The position numbers were made by a program, and so were the translations under genes. This document shows, piece by piece, positions 41,796 through 50,025 of a stretch of DNA of 64,000 nucleotides (position 1 is the first letter of the stretch; every line of letters begins with the position of its first letter). Below the pieces are notes generated by a model, which was given only the letters and a program-made list of their open reading frames with translations, made no database searches and was not told the origin of the DNA. This DNA comes from Tunturiibacter empetritectus (GTDB lineage: Bacteria > Acidobacteriota > Terriglobia > Terriglobales > Acidobacteriaceae): the NCBI RefSeq assembly GCF_014201375.1, contig NZ_JACHDZ010000009.1, positions 31,173 to 95,172 of the forward strand, read 5' to 3'.

Positions 41796-43699
41796 AAGGA
41801 AGTTCACTGCTTCGGTGCTTCGGCCTGGTTGTGTTGTTGGAGGCGCCTTTGCTGGCGCAGGTGCAGCAGGCTATGGTGGCTCAGACACCGGCGCCGGCGC
41901 AACCTGCGTTGCGGCTGGATATTCCGCACTCTGATAACCCGCTGAATACGTACCGGGCAACGCTTGTGCCGAAGCCGAATCTAGCGAACTCGCCACGGAT
42001 TGACGCGCTGGTGAAGGACGGAATTCTTGAGTTGAGTTTGAAGGATGCGATCTCCCTGGCGTTGGAGAACAATCTTGACATTGCGATCGCTCGATACAAC
42101 ATTCCGATTGCTGCTGCGGACGTTTTGCGTACGCAGGCGGGCGGCTCGTTTCGTGGAGTCAACACCGGTGTGGTGCAGAATACGCCCGGGGGAGGTGTAG
42201 GCGGCTTTGGTTCAGGATCGAGCGGGGCCGGCGCTGGTGGCACATCGGGAGGCGCTGGCGGTGCGGGTTCGGGTGCATCGGGCCTTGTTTCCTCGACGCT
42301 TGGTGCAGGTACGACTGTGTCCTCCTATGATCCCGCGCTCACAGGGACGTTCAGTATTGAGCACTATGCGGAGCCGTTGTCGAATACGATCGTCTATGGA
42401 GTTCCGCAGCTGCAGCAGAATACGACGACGGGAAATGTTGGGTATGCGCAGGCTTTTCCTACGGGAACTTCGATCTCGGCGGTCTTCGATAACAGTCGCG
42501 GAACCACAAACAGCCCGGAGAGCTTTCTCGTCCCGACGCTGAACTCGTACTATCACTTCGCAATACAACAGCAGCTGCTTGCAGGCTTCGGCCTTGGACC
42601 GAACCTGCGGTTTCTGAGAATCGCCAAAAACAATCAGCGAATTTCGGATGAGGCGTTCAAGTTGCAAGTCGTGACGACGGTGACCCAGATTGCGAATATG
42701 TACTGGGATCTGGTGGCCGCATACGAAGATGAAGGCGTCAAGAGCCGTTCGCTCGAGTTTGCCCGTCAGGCGCTGGAGAGTGGGCGCAAGCAGCTTGCGC
42801 TACAAGCGATTCCTGCGATGGATGTGATGAAAGACGAGGCAGAGGAGGCTAGCCGCGAGCAGGATTTGACGATTGCGAAGACGACGTTGCAGTTTCAGGA
42901 GTTGCTGATTAAGAACGCGCTGACGAAAAATCTGGACGATCCGATTCTGGAGGCGATGCCGGTGCGGCCGACGGATCAGAGCACGATGACGGACGCGACT
43001 CCGCAGGGTCCGACTGAAGATATGGCGGCGCGGGCGCTGAAAGATCGGCTGGAGTTGGGGGAGTCTGATATTGATCTAGAGAACAGACGGCTGAGCCGGG
43101 ATGCGGCGCGTAATGCTTTGCTGCCTACGGTTGCGTTGACGGCATACTATGGCGGCTCGGGGCTGGCCGGGTTGCAAAACCCTGCGTCGGGCACCATCTC
43201 AACTAAGCCCCTGGACTTTGCCGGAGCGTTGCAGACTGCTTTCAATAACAGCGCTCCTGATTATTATGTTGGGTTGACGGTTAATATTCCTCTGCGAAAT
43301 CGAGTGGCGAAGTCGGACCAGTATCGCGCGGAATTGGAGACGAGACAGTCTGAGTTGCGGTTGGAGCAGTTGAAGAAACAGATTCGGATCGAGGTTCGAA
43401 ACGCGCAATATGCGCTGGAGCAGAGTGAGGCGCGGGTGGTTTCTGCGCGCAAAGGACGCGACCTGGCACAGAAGACCTTCGACATAACTGCCAAGGAACA
43501 GGAGCTGGGCGCGGGGTCGAACTATCAGACTCTTACTGCACGGCGTGATCTGGCGGCGGCGGAGTCTACGCTGGTTGCAGCGATGACGGCGTATCAAAAG
43601 GCTAAGATTGAAGTGGATCGCGCTGTCGGCTCGACCTTAGAAGCAAACGATATTTCGATAGAATCGGCGAAGACGGGTATAGCCCCGAGCGGGCAGTAG
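41792..43699 (+). CDS. TolC-family outer-membrane efflux channel
   Basis: A 635-residue protein with a signal peptide (LLRCFGLVVLLEAPLLAQ). It has two outer-membrane-efflux halves with long helices: LSLKDAISLALENNLDIAIARYN, TVTQIANMYWDLVAAYEDEG, then NPLRNR-type strand YVGLTVNIPLRNRVAKSDQYRA and IEVRNAQYALEQSEARVVSA. A Gly/Ser-rich insert (GGVGGFGSGSSGAGAGGTSGG and neighbours, about residues 130-170) is unusual and probably lies in a loop. The GTG start overlaps the ATPase stop, so translation is coupled. It forms the exit duct for the exporter. Confidence 0.92.
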   Translation: MKGSSLLRCFGLVVLLEAPLLAQVQQAMVAQTPAPAQPALRLDIPHSDNPLNTYRATLVPKPNLANSPRIDALVKDGILELSLKDAISLALENNLDIAIARYNIPIAAADVLRTQAGGSFRGVNTGVVQNTPGGGVGGFGSGSSGAGAGGTSGGAGGAGSGASGLVSSTLGAGTTVSSYDPALTGTFSIEHYAEPLSNTIVYGVPQLQQNTTTGNVGYAQAFPTGTSISAVFDNSRGTTNSPESFLVPTLNSYYHFAIQQQLLAGFGLGPNLRFLRIAKNNQRISDEAFKLQVVTTVTQIANMYWDLVAAYEDEGVKSRSLEFARQALESGRKQLALQAIPAMDVMKDEAEEASREQDLTIAKTTLQFQELLIKNALTKNLDDPILEAMPVRPTDQSTMTDATPQGPTEDMAARALKDRLELGESDIDLENRRLSRDAARNALLPTVALTAYYGGSGLAGLQNPASGTISTKPLDFAGALQTAFNNSAPDYYVGLTVNIPLRNRVAKSDQYRAELETRQSELRLEQLKKQIRIEVRNAQYALEQSEARVVSARKGRDLAQKTFDITAKEQELGAGSNYQTLTARRDLAAAESTLVAAMTAYQKAKIEVDRAVGSTLEANDISIESAKTGIAPSGQ

Positions 43700-43718
43700 C
43701 GCGCAGAAGCAGGTCACC

Positions 43719-45125
43719 ATGTTGGCGGAGCGGATTGATAAGAAGGAGTCGGGTGCGGAAGATGCGGAGGCGTCGTGCAGGCTCCTGATTGCAGACGACC
43801 AGCCGCATATTCTGGAGGCGCTGCGACTGCTGCTGAAGCCGGAGGGGTACCAGTTGGAGATGGTGCGAACGCCGGCGCTGGTGCTGGACGCGCTCGCGCA
43901 TGAGAGCTTCGACGGCGTGTTGATCGATCTGAACTACACGAGGGATACGACCTCGGGCCAGGAGGGTTTGGATCTCGTGACTCGAGTGAAGGAGATCGAC
44001 GCGCAGCTGCCGGTGGTGGTGATGACGGCGTGGGGCAATATCGATCTTGCGGTGGAGGCGATGCGCCGTGGTGCGGGAGACTTCATTCAGAAGCCATGGG
44101 AGAATGCGCGGTTGCTGAGTATTCTGCGGACGCAGATGGAGCTGCATCGGAGTCAGAAAAAGATGCGGTGGCTGGAGGCGGAGAATCGCATCCTGCGTGC
44201 TCCGGGTGCGCCGGACTTCATCGCTGCTGCGGCTTCGATGCGGCCAGTGCTGGAGACGATGGCGCGGGTGGGTCCGTCGGACGCGAATGTGTTGATTACC
44301 GGGGAGCATGGCACGGGGAAAGAGGTTGTGGCGCAGACGCTGCATCGCTTGTCCTCGCGTGTGGAGCGAACGCTGGTGGCTGTGAATACTGGCGCGCTGC
44401 CTGAGGGAACCTTCGAGAGCGAGTTGTTTGGCCATGTGAAGGGAGCGTTTACCGATGCTCGAACGGACCGTATCGGGCGATTCGAATTGGCAAGCGGCGG
44501 GACGCTTTTTCTCGATGAGATTGCGAATATTCCGGTGCGGCAGCAGGCGAAGCTGCTGCGCGTGCTGGAGACCGGTGAACTGGAGCGGGTAGGTTCTTCG
44601 AAGACGCAGAAGGTGGATGTGCGCATGCTCTCTGCGACCAATGCGGATCTGCGAGCGGAGTGCGCGGCGGGACGCTTTCGGGAAGATCTGCTGTTTCGGT
44701 TGAACACGGTCGAGATCAGTCTGCCGCCGTTGCGGGAGCGGCGTGAGGATATTCCGGCGTTGGCGGGGCACTTTATGGCGCGATACGCTGAACGATATCG
44801 AAGACAGATTCAGGGCCTGGAGCCGACTGCGCTTCAGATGATGTTGCAGTATGGCTGGCCGGGCAACGTGCGTGAGCTGGATCATACGATTGAACGCGCG
44901 GTCTTGATGGCTCGAGGGACGTTGATTGAACCTGCGGATCTGGGATTGAATACGCAACAGCGGGGCTCGGCGCAGAGCATGGACGATATGAGCCTCGAGG
45001 CGGTGGAGGCGATTCTGATTCGCAAGGCGCTTGCCCGTGCAGGTGGTAATGTGAGCCATGCGGCCGATGCGCTTGGATTGAGCAGAGGAGCGCTTTATCG
45101 CCGCATCGAAAAATATGGTCTCTGA
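43719..45125 (+). CDS. Sigma-54-dependent response regulator (NtrC/NtrX type)
   Basis: A 468-residue activator. The receiver domain (LLIADDQPHILEALRLLL) has its phospho-acceptor at Asp70 in VLIDLNYTRD and the Lys in FIQKPW. The AAA+ domain has Walker A GEHGTGKEVV, a sigma-54 contact loop reading GAFTDA (residues 242-247) where GAFTGA is usual, Walker B GGTLFLDEI and an R-finger region. The C-terminus is a Fis-type helix-turn-helix (NVSHAADALGLSRGALYRRI). It likely activates sigma-54 promoters in answer to the kinase encoded next, with which it overlaps by 11 bases. Its genomic position makes the exporter the obvious target. Confidence 0.93.
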   Translation: MLAERIDKKESGAEDAEASCRLLIADDQPHILEALRLLLKPEGYQLEMVRTPALVLDALAHESFDGVLIDLNYTRDTTSGQEGLDLVTRVKEIDAQLPVVVMTAWGNIDLAVEAMRRGAGDFIQKPWENARLLSILRTQMELHRSQKKMRWLEAENRILRAPGAPDFIAAAASMRPVLETMARVGPSDANVLITGEHGTGKEVVAQTLHRLSSRVERTLVAVNTGALPEGTFESELFGHVKGAFTDARTDRIGRFELASGGTLFLDEIANIPVRQQAKLLRVLETGELERVGSSKTQKVDVRMLSATNADLRAECAAGRFREDLLFRLNTVEISLPPLRERREDIPALAGHFMARYAERYRRQIQGLEPTALQMMLQYGWPGNVRELDHTIERAVLMARGTLIEPADLGLNTQQRGSAQSMDDMSLEAVEAILIRKALARAGGNVSHAADALGLSRGALYRRIEKYGL

Positions 45126-46530
45126 AGATCCAGACGGGAAGAGATCCGGCGGCAGCACGAGGCTGACCCGCATGCCGCTGGGGCGATCGGCGCGGCGGGT
45201 GAGTTTTGAAAAGAGACTGCGCCTTTGGCTTTGCCTCCCCGGGCTGCCGATGCTGGTGCTGTGCTGGCTTCTGTTGCGGCATCATTCGGTGGATGTTCTT
45301 CTGCAGAGTATTGTTCTGCTGGGCCTGGCGCTGGGATGGATCTTCGCGGTCTCGGTTTTGATGGAGCAGATCGTTCGGCCGCTGCAGACGCTGGCGAATG
45401 TCGTGGCTGCGTTGCGGGAGGATGACTTTTCTTTCCGGGCTCGAGGAGGCCAGAGAAACGACGCCATGGGGGATCTGGCGCTTGAGATCAATCGACTCGC
45501 GGGAATGCTGCAGGGGCAACGTGCAAGCGCGTTAGAGGCGATGGCGCTGGTGGAGCGCGTTATGGAGTCGATGCAGTCGCCGGTGCTGGCGTTTGATCCT
45601 GAGGGTCGATTGAAGTTGCTGAACGCGGCAGGGGAGCGGGCGTTTGGGTTGCAGGTTCGGACGGCGCTCGGGCACTCGGCTGTGGAGTTGAAGCTGGACC
45701 AGCTGCTTGATGTAGCGGATGAAGAGGTGATGTCGCTGGGCAGTGGGCAACAGTCGGTGCGGTGGGTGGTGAAGAGGACTGGCTTCCGGCTGCGCGGTGT
45801 GCCGCATACGTTGTTTGTGCTGTCGGATGTGAGCGCTGCTTTGCGGGAGGAGGAGCGGCTTGCGTGGGAGAGGTTGATTCGCGTTCTGGGACACGAGATC
45901 AATAATTCGCTGACTCCCATCAAGTCGATTGCGGGGAGTCTGCGTGGCCGACTTGCAGCTTTGGAGAGCGCATCTGGCGAGACCGCTGACTTTGAGAGGG
46001 GCCTCGAGGTTATCGAGAATCGCTCCGAGTCGTTGAACCGGTTTCTGCAGGCGTACCGTCAGTTGATGGGTCTGCCGGCGCCGCGGTTGGCTCCGGTCTC
46101 TGTGGCGACTTTGGCGCAACGGGCGGCCTTGCTGGAGAGGCGGGTTGCAGTGACGGTGGAGGGTGCGGCAGAAGTTGTTGTGCAGGTGGATGCCGACCAT
46201 ATTGAACAGGCGCTGATTAATCTGGTTCGCAACGCGGCCGATGCTGCGCTTAGCCCAGATCACGCGGGTGGAGTTGATCCCCATGTGGAGATCGTTTGGG
46301 CGACAGTTGGCTCGGAGGTTGTGATTGGGGTGGTGGACAACGGTCCTGGGTTGACGAACGCGGGCAATCTGTTTGTTCCGTTTTATACAACCAAGCCGGG
46401 GGGGACAGGAATCGGCCTGGTTCTCGCGCAACAGATTGCGCAGGCGCATCGGGGATCGGTGCAGTTGGCTAACCGTACGGACGGCTACACGGGGTGCAGG
46501 GCCGACCTTCGGTTGCCGCTTGCCGGATAG
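45115..46530 (+). CDS. Sensor histidine kinase (NtrY/NtrB type)
   Basis: A 471-residue membrane kinase. Two N-terminal helices (LWLCLPGLPMLVLCWLLLRH and VLLQSIVLLGLALGWIFAVS) are separated by only a few residues, so there is almost no periplasmic sensor. A HAMP-like linker and a PAS domain (VMESMQSPVLAFDPEGRLKLL) follow. The H-box is LGHEINNSLTPIKS with His260. The ATPase domain has NLVRNAADAA (N box), DNGPGL (G1) and GGTGIGLVLAQQIAQAH (G2). It phosphorylates the sigma-54 activator encoded just before, with overlapping ends. The signal may be sensed in the membrane or cytoplasm. Confidence 0.92.
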   Translation: MVSEDPDGKRSGGSTRLTRMPLGRSARRVSFEKRLRLWLCLPGLPMLVLCWLLLRHHSVDVLLQSIVLLGLALGWIFAVSVLMEQIVRPLQTLANVVAALREDDFSFRARGGQRNDAMGDLALEINRLAGMLQGQRASALEAMALVERVMESMQSPVLAFDPEGRLKLLNAAGERAFGLQVRTALGHSAVELKLDQLLDVADEEVMSLGSGQQSVRWVVKRTGFRLRGVPHTLFVLSDVSAALREEERLAWERLIRVLGHEINNSLTPIKSIAGSLRGRLAALESASGETADFERGLEVIENRSESLNRFLQAYRQLMGLPAPRLAPVSVATLAQRAALLERRVAVTVEGAAEVVVQVDADHIEQALINLVRNAADAALSPDHAGGVDPHVEIVWATVGSEVVIGVVDNGPGLTNAGNLFVPFYTTKPGGTGIGLVLAQQIAQAHRGSVQLANRTDGYTGCRADLRLPLAG

Positions 46531-46620
46531 CCCTGGTTCGAGGGTTCCCTGCTTCTCCGGTTCTGTATTGCTCTTTTAACAATGGTGGAAGGAAAGGGGG
46601 ATGCCAAACGCTCGTTCGCC

Positions 46621-46634
46621 GTGCAAAATAGCAC
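46621..46634. promoter_or_regulatory. Small inverted repeat GTGC-N6-GCAC
   Basis: GTGCAAAATAGCAC lies about 20 bases before the start of the cyclic-nucleotide-binding gene. It has the spacing of a Crp-type site but not the usual TGTGA arms, so it is only a candidate operator. Confidence 0.25.
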
Positions 46635-46652
46635 AGGATCAGAACGAGGTGA

Positions 46653-47513
46653 ATGATGGCTTGTAAAGCGGAAGAGCTGAGGCAGATTCCTCTCTTTGCA
46701 CTGCTTGACGAGGAAGAGATAGCGGTGCTGGCGGCACAGGTTGAGATCAAAAAATTCGCTGCACGCCAACGCATCTACAAGCTGGGCGAACCTGGAAAAC
46801 ATGCCTACGTGATGATGTCTGGCACGGTGCGGGTAACGACGGTGGATCGCGATCATCAGGAGGTGCTGGTGGATGAGCCGCGTGATGGCGAGTTCTTTGG
46901 CTTTGCATCGATGCTGGAGGATATACCCCATCAGACCACGGCACTGGCGATGGAGGAGACGACCTGCGTTGAAGTGAGCCGCGACGATATCGCCGCGCTG
47001 CTGAAGCAGAAGCCTATGGCGGGGATGGACATGCTAACCGTGGTGAGCCGTCAATTTCATGCGTCCCAGGAGCTTGTGCGGCTTCGAGCCAGTCGCAATT
47101 CGAATGACGTGATCGAAGAGGAGATGAGCTTTGGAGACCGGATCGCCGACACGGTGGCGCGATTCGGCGGGTCTTGGACCTTCATTATCTTATTCGGAGC
47201 TGTGCTCCTGGTTTATGCTTCGGTGAACATTGTTCTGAAGGGCAGAGCGTGGGACCCCTATCCGTTTATTTTGCTCAATCTGTTTCTATCGATGCTGGCC
47301 GCCATCCAGGCCCCAGTTATTATGATGAGTCAGAATCGTCAGGACACGAAAGACCGGGTGCGCGGTGAGTTGGACTACGATGTGAATCTTCGTGCTGAGT
47401 CCGAGATTCAGAATCTGTCGAGCAAACTGAATATGCTGACGGAGAAGGTCGGCGATGTTGATGATCTTTTGCGGGAGCATTTGAAGCTGAAGGAACAATG
47501 GCCTGGGCGATAA
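46653..47513 (+). CDS. Cyclic-nucleotide-binding domain fused to DUF1003 membrane domain
   Basis: A 286-residue protein. Residues about 8-135 form a cNMP-binding beta-roll (LRQIPLFALLDEEEIAVLA, GEPGKHAYVMMSGTVRV, DGEFFGFASMLEDIPHQTTA, CVEVSRDDIAALL). The PBC region lacks the Arg usually needed to hold the cyclic phosphate, so the ligand is uncertain. No helix-turn-helix follows. Instead a DUF1003 domain is present: FGDRIADTVARFGGSWTFIILF, AWDPYPFILLNLFLSMLAAI and PVIMMSQNRQDTKDRVRGE, with two membrane helices and a C-terminal coiled coil. This couples a sensor domain to a membrane protein of unknown role. It stands alone between the kinase gene and kdp. Confidence 0.85.
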   Translation: MMACKAEELRQIPLFALLDEEEIAVLAAQVEIKKFAARQRIYKLGEPGKHAYVMMSGTVRVTTVDRDHQEVLVDEPRDGEFFGFASMLEDIPHQTTALAMEETTCVEVSRDDIAALLKQKPMAGMDMLTVVSRQFHASQELVRLRASRNSNDVIEEEMSFGDRIADTVARFGGSWTFIILFGAVLLVYASVNIVLKGRAWDPYPFILLNLFLSMLAAIQAPVIMMSQNRQDTKDRVRGELDYDVNLRAESEIQNLSSKLNMLTEKVGDVDDLLREHLKLKEQWPGR

Positions 47514-48026
47514 CGGCAGAAATAGAAGGCGAATCCGATTGAACGGTTGATCTCGCGTGTGGCAATCCTTCGATGCCTCTACAGCTAGCTCTCTCTCGTC
47601 GTATAAGGATTCCGATCCCAATCCGTGGTTGAGCTGAGCGGAAGAGCACAACGACGGCTTGATGCCAACCTTCTTGCAAGCGCTCGAGCTCAAGCGCAAA
47701 CTTAGCGCGCCGCAAGCCCGATCCAATTTGCAGCAATCAACACGTCGAGGTTACGGTCTTAGATCGTAGATCTCTTTGTATGACTTGCGCTGAATCGGTG
47801 ACTGCAGGTCAAGTCCGAAGCGCGAACAGATGCAGTCAAAGACCTTGCTTGTTGTTGCCCTCACGGCTCATACGACTTCTTTATGGCCTTTCTACGTCTT
47901 CTTTACGTGCCGGCTGCTTGAATGGTGGATGACGCGGGAGCGTGGAAGCTTTCATGGTGTGCCGAAGACCTGATCGATCTCCTGGCGACGGATATGCGTG
48001 CGGTGGCTTCAGTTGGAGGCAGGATT
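47514..48026. promoter_or_regulatory. Intergenic region upstream of the kdp operon
   Basis: About 510 bases without a supported gene. Near its downstream end lies a direct repeat, TACGACTTCTTTATG at 47871-47885 and TACGTCTTCTTTACG at 47893-47907, with a 22-bp period (two helix turns). This is a good candidate for a response-regulator (KdpE-like) site. Nothing else is recognised; short reverse frames within are not believed. Confidence 0.45.
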
Positions 48027-48131
48027 ATGTGGGATTTGGGATGTGTCGCTGCCAGTGTTTTGTTTTTTCTGATTGCGATTGGCTACACGACAGGATGTGA
48101 ACGGTTGGGGATGAAGGAGAAGCTGGGATGA
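48027..48131 (+). CDS. Small membrane protein preceding kdpF
   Basis: A 34-residue frame (MWDLGCVAASVLFFLIAIGY, then TTGCERLGMKEKLG). The ATG at 48027 has GGAGGCAGG upstream; longer in-frame starts to 47922 are less likely. It has one membrane helix and a short polar tail. Its TGA overlaps the kdpF ATG (ATGA), so it belongs to the kdp operon and is translationally coupled. I do not know its function. It could assist assembly or stability of the pump. Confidence 0.65.
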   Translation: MWDLGCVAASVLFFLIAIGYTTGCERLGMKEKLG

Positions 48132-48214
48132 TCGAGACACTGCTGCTTGGCCTGGTAACCGTGCTGTTACTGATCTATCTGGTTTATGCGCTGCTGCGCC
48201 CCGAAAAGTTTTAA
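48128..48214 (+). CDS. kdpF: Potassium-transporting ATPase subunit F
   Basis: A 28-residue hydrophobic peptide (IETLLLGLVTVLLLIYLVYA followed by LLRPEKF), the size and pattern of KdpF, including the C-terminal LLRPE-F. KdpF stabilises the KdpABC complex like a small lipid-replacing subunit. It starts within the stop codon of the small membrane protein and ends 15 bases before kdpA. Confidence 0.88.
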   Translation: MIETLLLGLVTVLLLIYLVYALLRPEKF

Positions 48215-48229
48215 GAGGAAGTAGTTATC

Positions 48230-50005
48230 ATGACCGCGAATGGCTGGTTTCAGGTTTTCTTCTTTTTTGCATTGGTATTGGTATGTGCAAAACCACTGGG
48301 TTTGTACATGGCTCGTGTCTTCGAGCGCGAACACACCTGGGCGGATGTTATCTTTCGTCCGCTGGAGCGGCTCGTCTATCGCCTGACGGGCATCGATGAA
48401 ACGCATGAGATGGCTTGGACCGAATATGCGGTTGTCATGTTGCTCTTCAGTCTGGTCTCTATGCTGGCAACGTATGCGATAGAGCGGCTGCAGCAGTGGC
48501 TGCCCCTCAATCCTCAGCACCTCGCATCGGTAGCTCCTGATCTTGCGTTGAACACGGCGGCGTCTTTTTCGACGAATACCAACTGGCAGTCCTATGTGCC
48601 TGAGACGACGATGAGCTATCTCACCCAGATGCTCACCCTTGCTTACCATAACTTCTTCTCGGCGGCCGTTGGAATGGCGTTGGCGGTTGCACTGATCCGG
48701 GGTATTTCGCGACGTGAGTCGAAGACGCTGGGAAATTTCTGGGTTGATGCAACGCGCGCGTCGTTGTGGGTCCTGCTTCCGGGTTGTCTGATCTATGCGC
48801 TTCTGCTGGTCTCGCAAGGCGTCGTGCAGAACTTTCGTCCCTACGATCAGGCAAAGCTCGTGCAGGCGCAGACGACAACTGTGACAGGCTCTGATGGCAA
48901 GACGACGACACAGACTGTGACGACGCAGAGCATCGCGCAGGGTCCGGTTGCTTCTCAAGAGGCGATCAAGATGCTAGGGACAAATGGTGGAGGGTTCTTC
49001 AATACGAACAGCGCGCACCCGTTCGAGAATCCAACGCCTCTTTCTAATCTGATGCAGATGTTCTCGATTTTTCTGATCCCTGCTGGGCTGACAGTGACAT
49101 TGGGGCGAATGACGCGAGCGCCTAAGCATGGCTGGGCAGTCTTTGCTGCGATGGCTGCGCTCTTTCTTGTCGGTGTCTTTGTGGCGTACTACGCGGAGGC
49201 GCAGGCGAATCCACTCCTCCACTCAGTGGATCAGCATGTTTCGACGATGCAGTCCGGCGGCAATATGGAAGGCAAGGAAGTACGGTTCGGTATTGCCAAC
49301 TCTGCATTGTTTGCGACAGTGACAACGGATGCAAGCTGCGGTGCGGTGAACTCGATGCACGATTCCTTTATGCCACTGGGTGGGCTGGTTCCGATGGTCA
49401 ACATCATGCTGGGCGAGGTGATCTTCGGGGGCGTCGGAGCTGGGCTCTATGGGATGTTGATCTTTGTTGTGCTGGCGGTATTTATCGCTGGGCTGATGGT
49501 TGGGCGAACGCCTGAATATCTCGGGAAAAAGATTGAATCGTATGACGTGAAGATGGCGATGCTGTACGTGCTGATCTTTCCGTTGTCGATCTTAGGATTT
49601 TCCGCGGTGTCGTTGATGATGCCGCAACTTGGGCTCTCTTCCTTAGCAAACAACGGACCGCATGGCCTTTCGGAGATTCTATACGCTTACACCTCAGCGA
49701 CTGGCAATAACGGCTCTGGTTTTGCGGGAATAAATGCGAATACGCATTGGTACAACTTGTCATTGGCCGCAGCGATGTTGATCGGCCGGTTTTTGATGAT
49801 CGTTCCGATGCTGGCCATTGCAGGTAGTCTGGCGAAGAAGAAGCTGGTTCCTCCGTCGCCAGGAACTTTCCCTGTGCATACACCGTTATTCACGGTGCTT
49901 TTGGTGGGCGTTGTTCTTATCGTTGGTGCGCTTACTTTCTTTCCCGCTATCTCGCTCGGTCCTATTCTTGAGCACTTGATGATGCACGCTGGCAAAAGCT
50001 TCTAG
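48230..50005 (+). CDS. kdpA: Potassium-transporting ATPase subunit A
   Basis: The K+-selective channel-like subunit of the high-affinity Kdp pump, 591 residues with about ten membrane helices. Signatures include FNTNTNWQSY-type filter (SFSTNTNWQSYVPETTMSYL), NGGGFFNTNSAHPFENPTPL, TTDASCGAVNSMHDSFMPLGG and TSATGNNGSGFAGINANTHW, which are the four selectivity-filter repeats. The sequence is intact. It follows kdpF directly and is followed by kdpB after 20 bases. Confidence 0.96.
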   Translation: MTANGWFQVFFFFALVLVCAKPLGLYMARVFEREHTWADVIFRPLERLVYRLTGIDETHEMAWTEYAVVMLLFSLVSMLATYAIERLQQWLPLNPQHLASVAPDLALNTAASFSTNTNWQSYVPETTMSYLTQMLTLAYHNFFSAAVGMALAVALIRGISRRESKTLGNFWVDATRASLWVLLPGCLIYALLLVSQGVVQNFRPYDQAKLVQAQTTTVTGSDGKTTTQTVTTQSIAQGPVASQEAIKMLGTNGGGFFNTNSAHPFENPTPLSNLMQMFSIFLIPAGLTVTLGRMTRAPKHGWAVFAAMAALFLVGVFVAYYAEAQANPLLHSVDQHVSTMQSGGNMEGKEVRFGIANSALFATVTTDASCGAVNSMHDSFMPLGGLVPMVNIMLGEVIFGGVGAGLYGMLIFVVLAVFIAGLMVGRTPEYLGKKIESYDVKMAMLYVLIFPLSILGFSAVSLMMPQLGLSSLANNGPHGLSEILYAYTSATGNNGSGFAGINANTHWYNLSLAAAMLIGRFLMIVPMLAIAGSLAKKKLVPPSPGTFPVHTPLFTVLLVGVVLIVGALTFFPAISLGPILEHLMMHAGKSF

Positions 50006-50025
50006 TCCAGAGAAAACAGATAACC

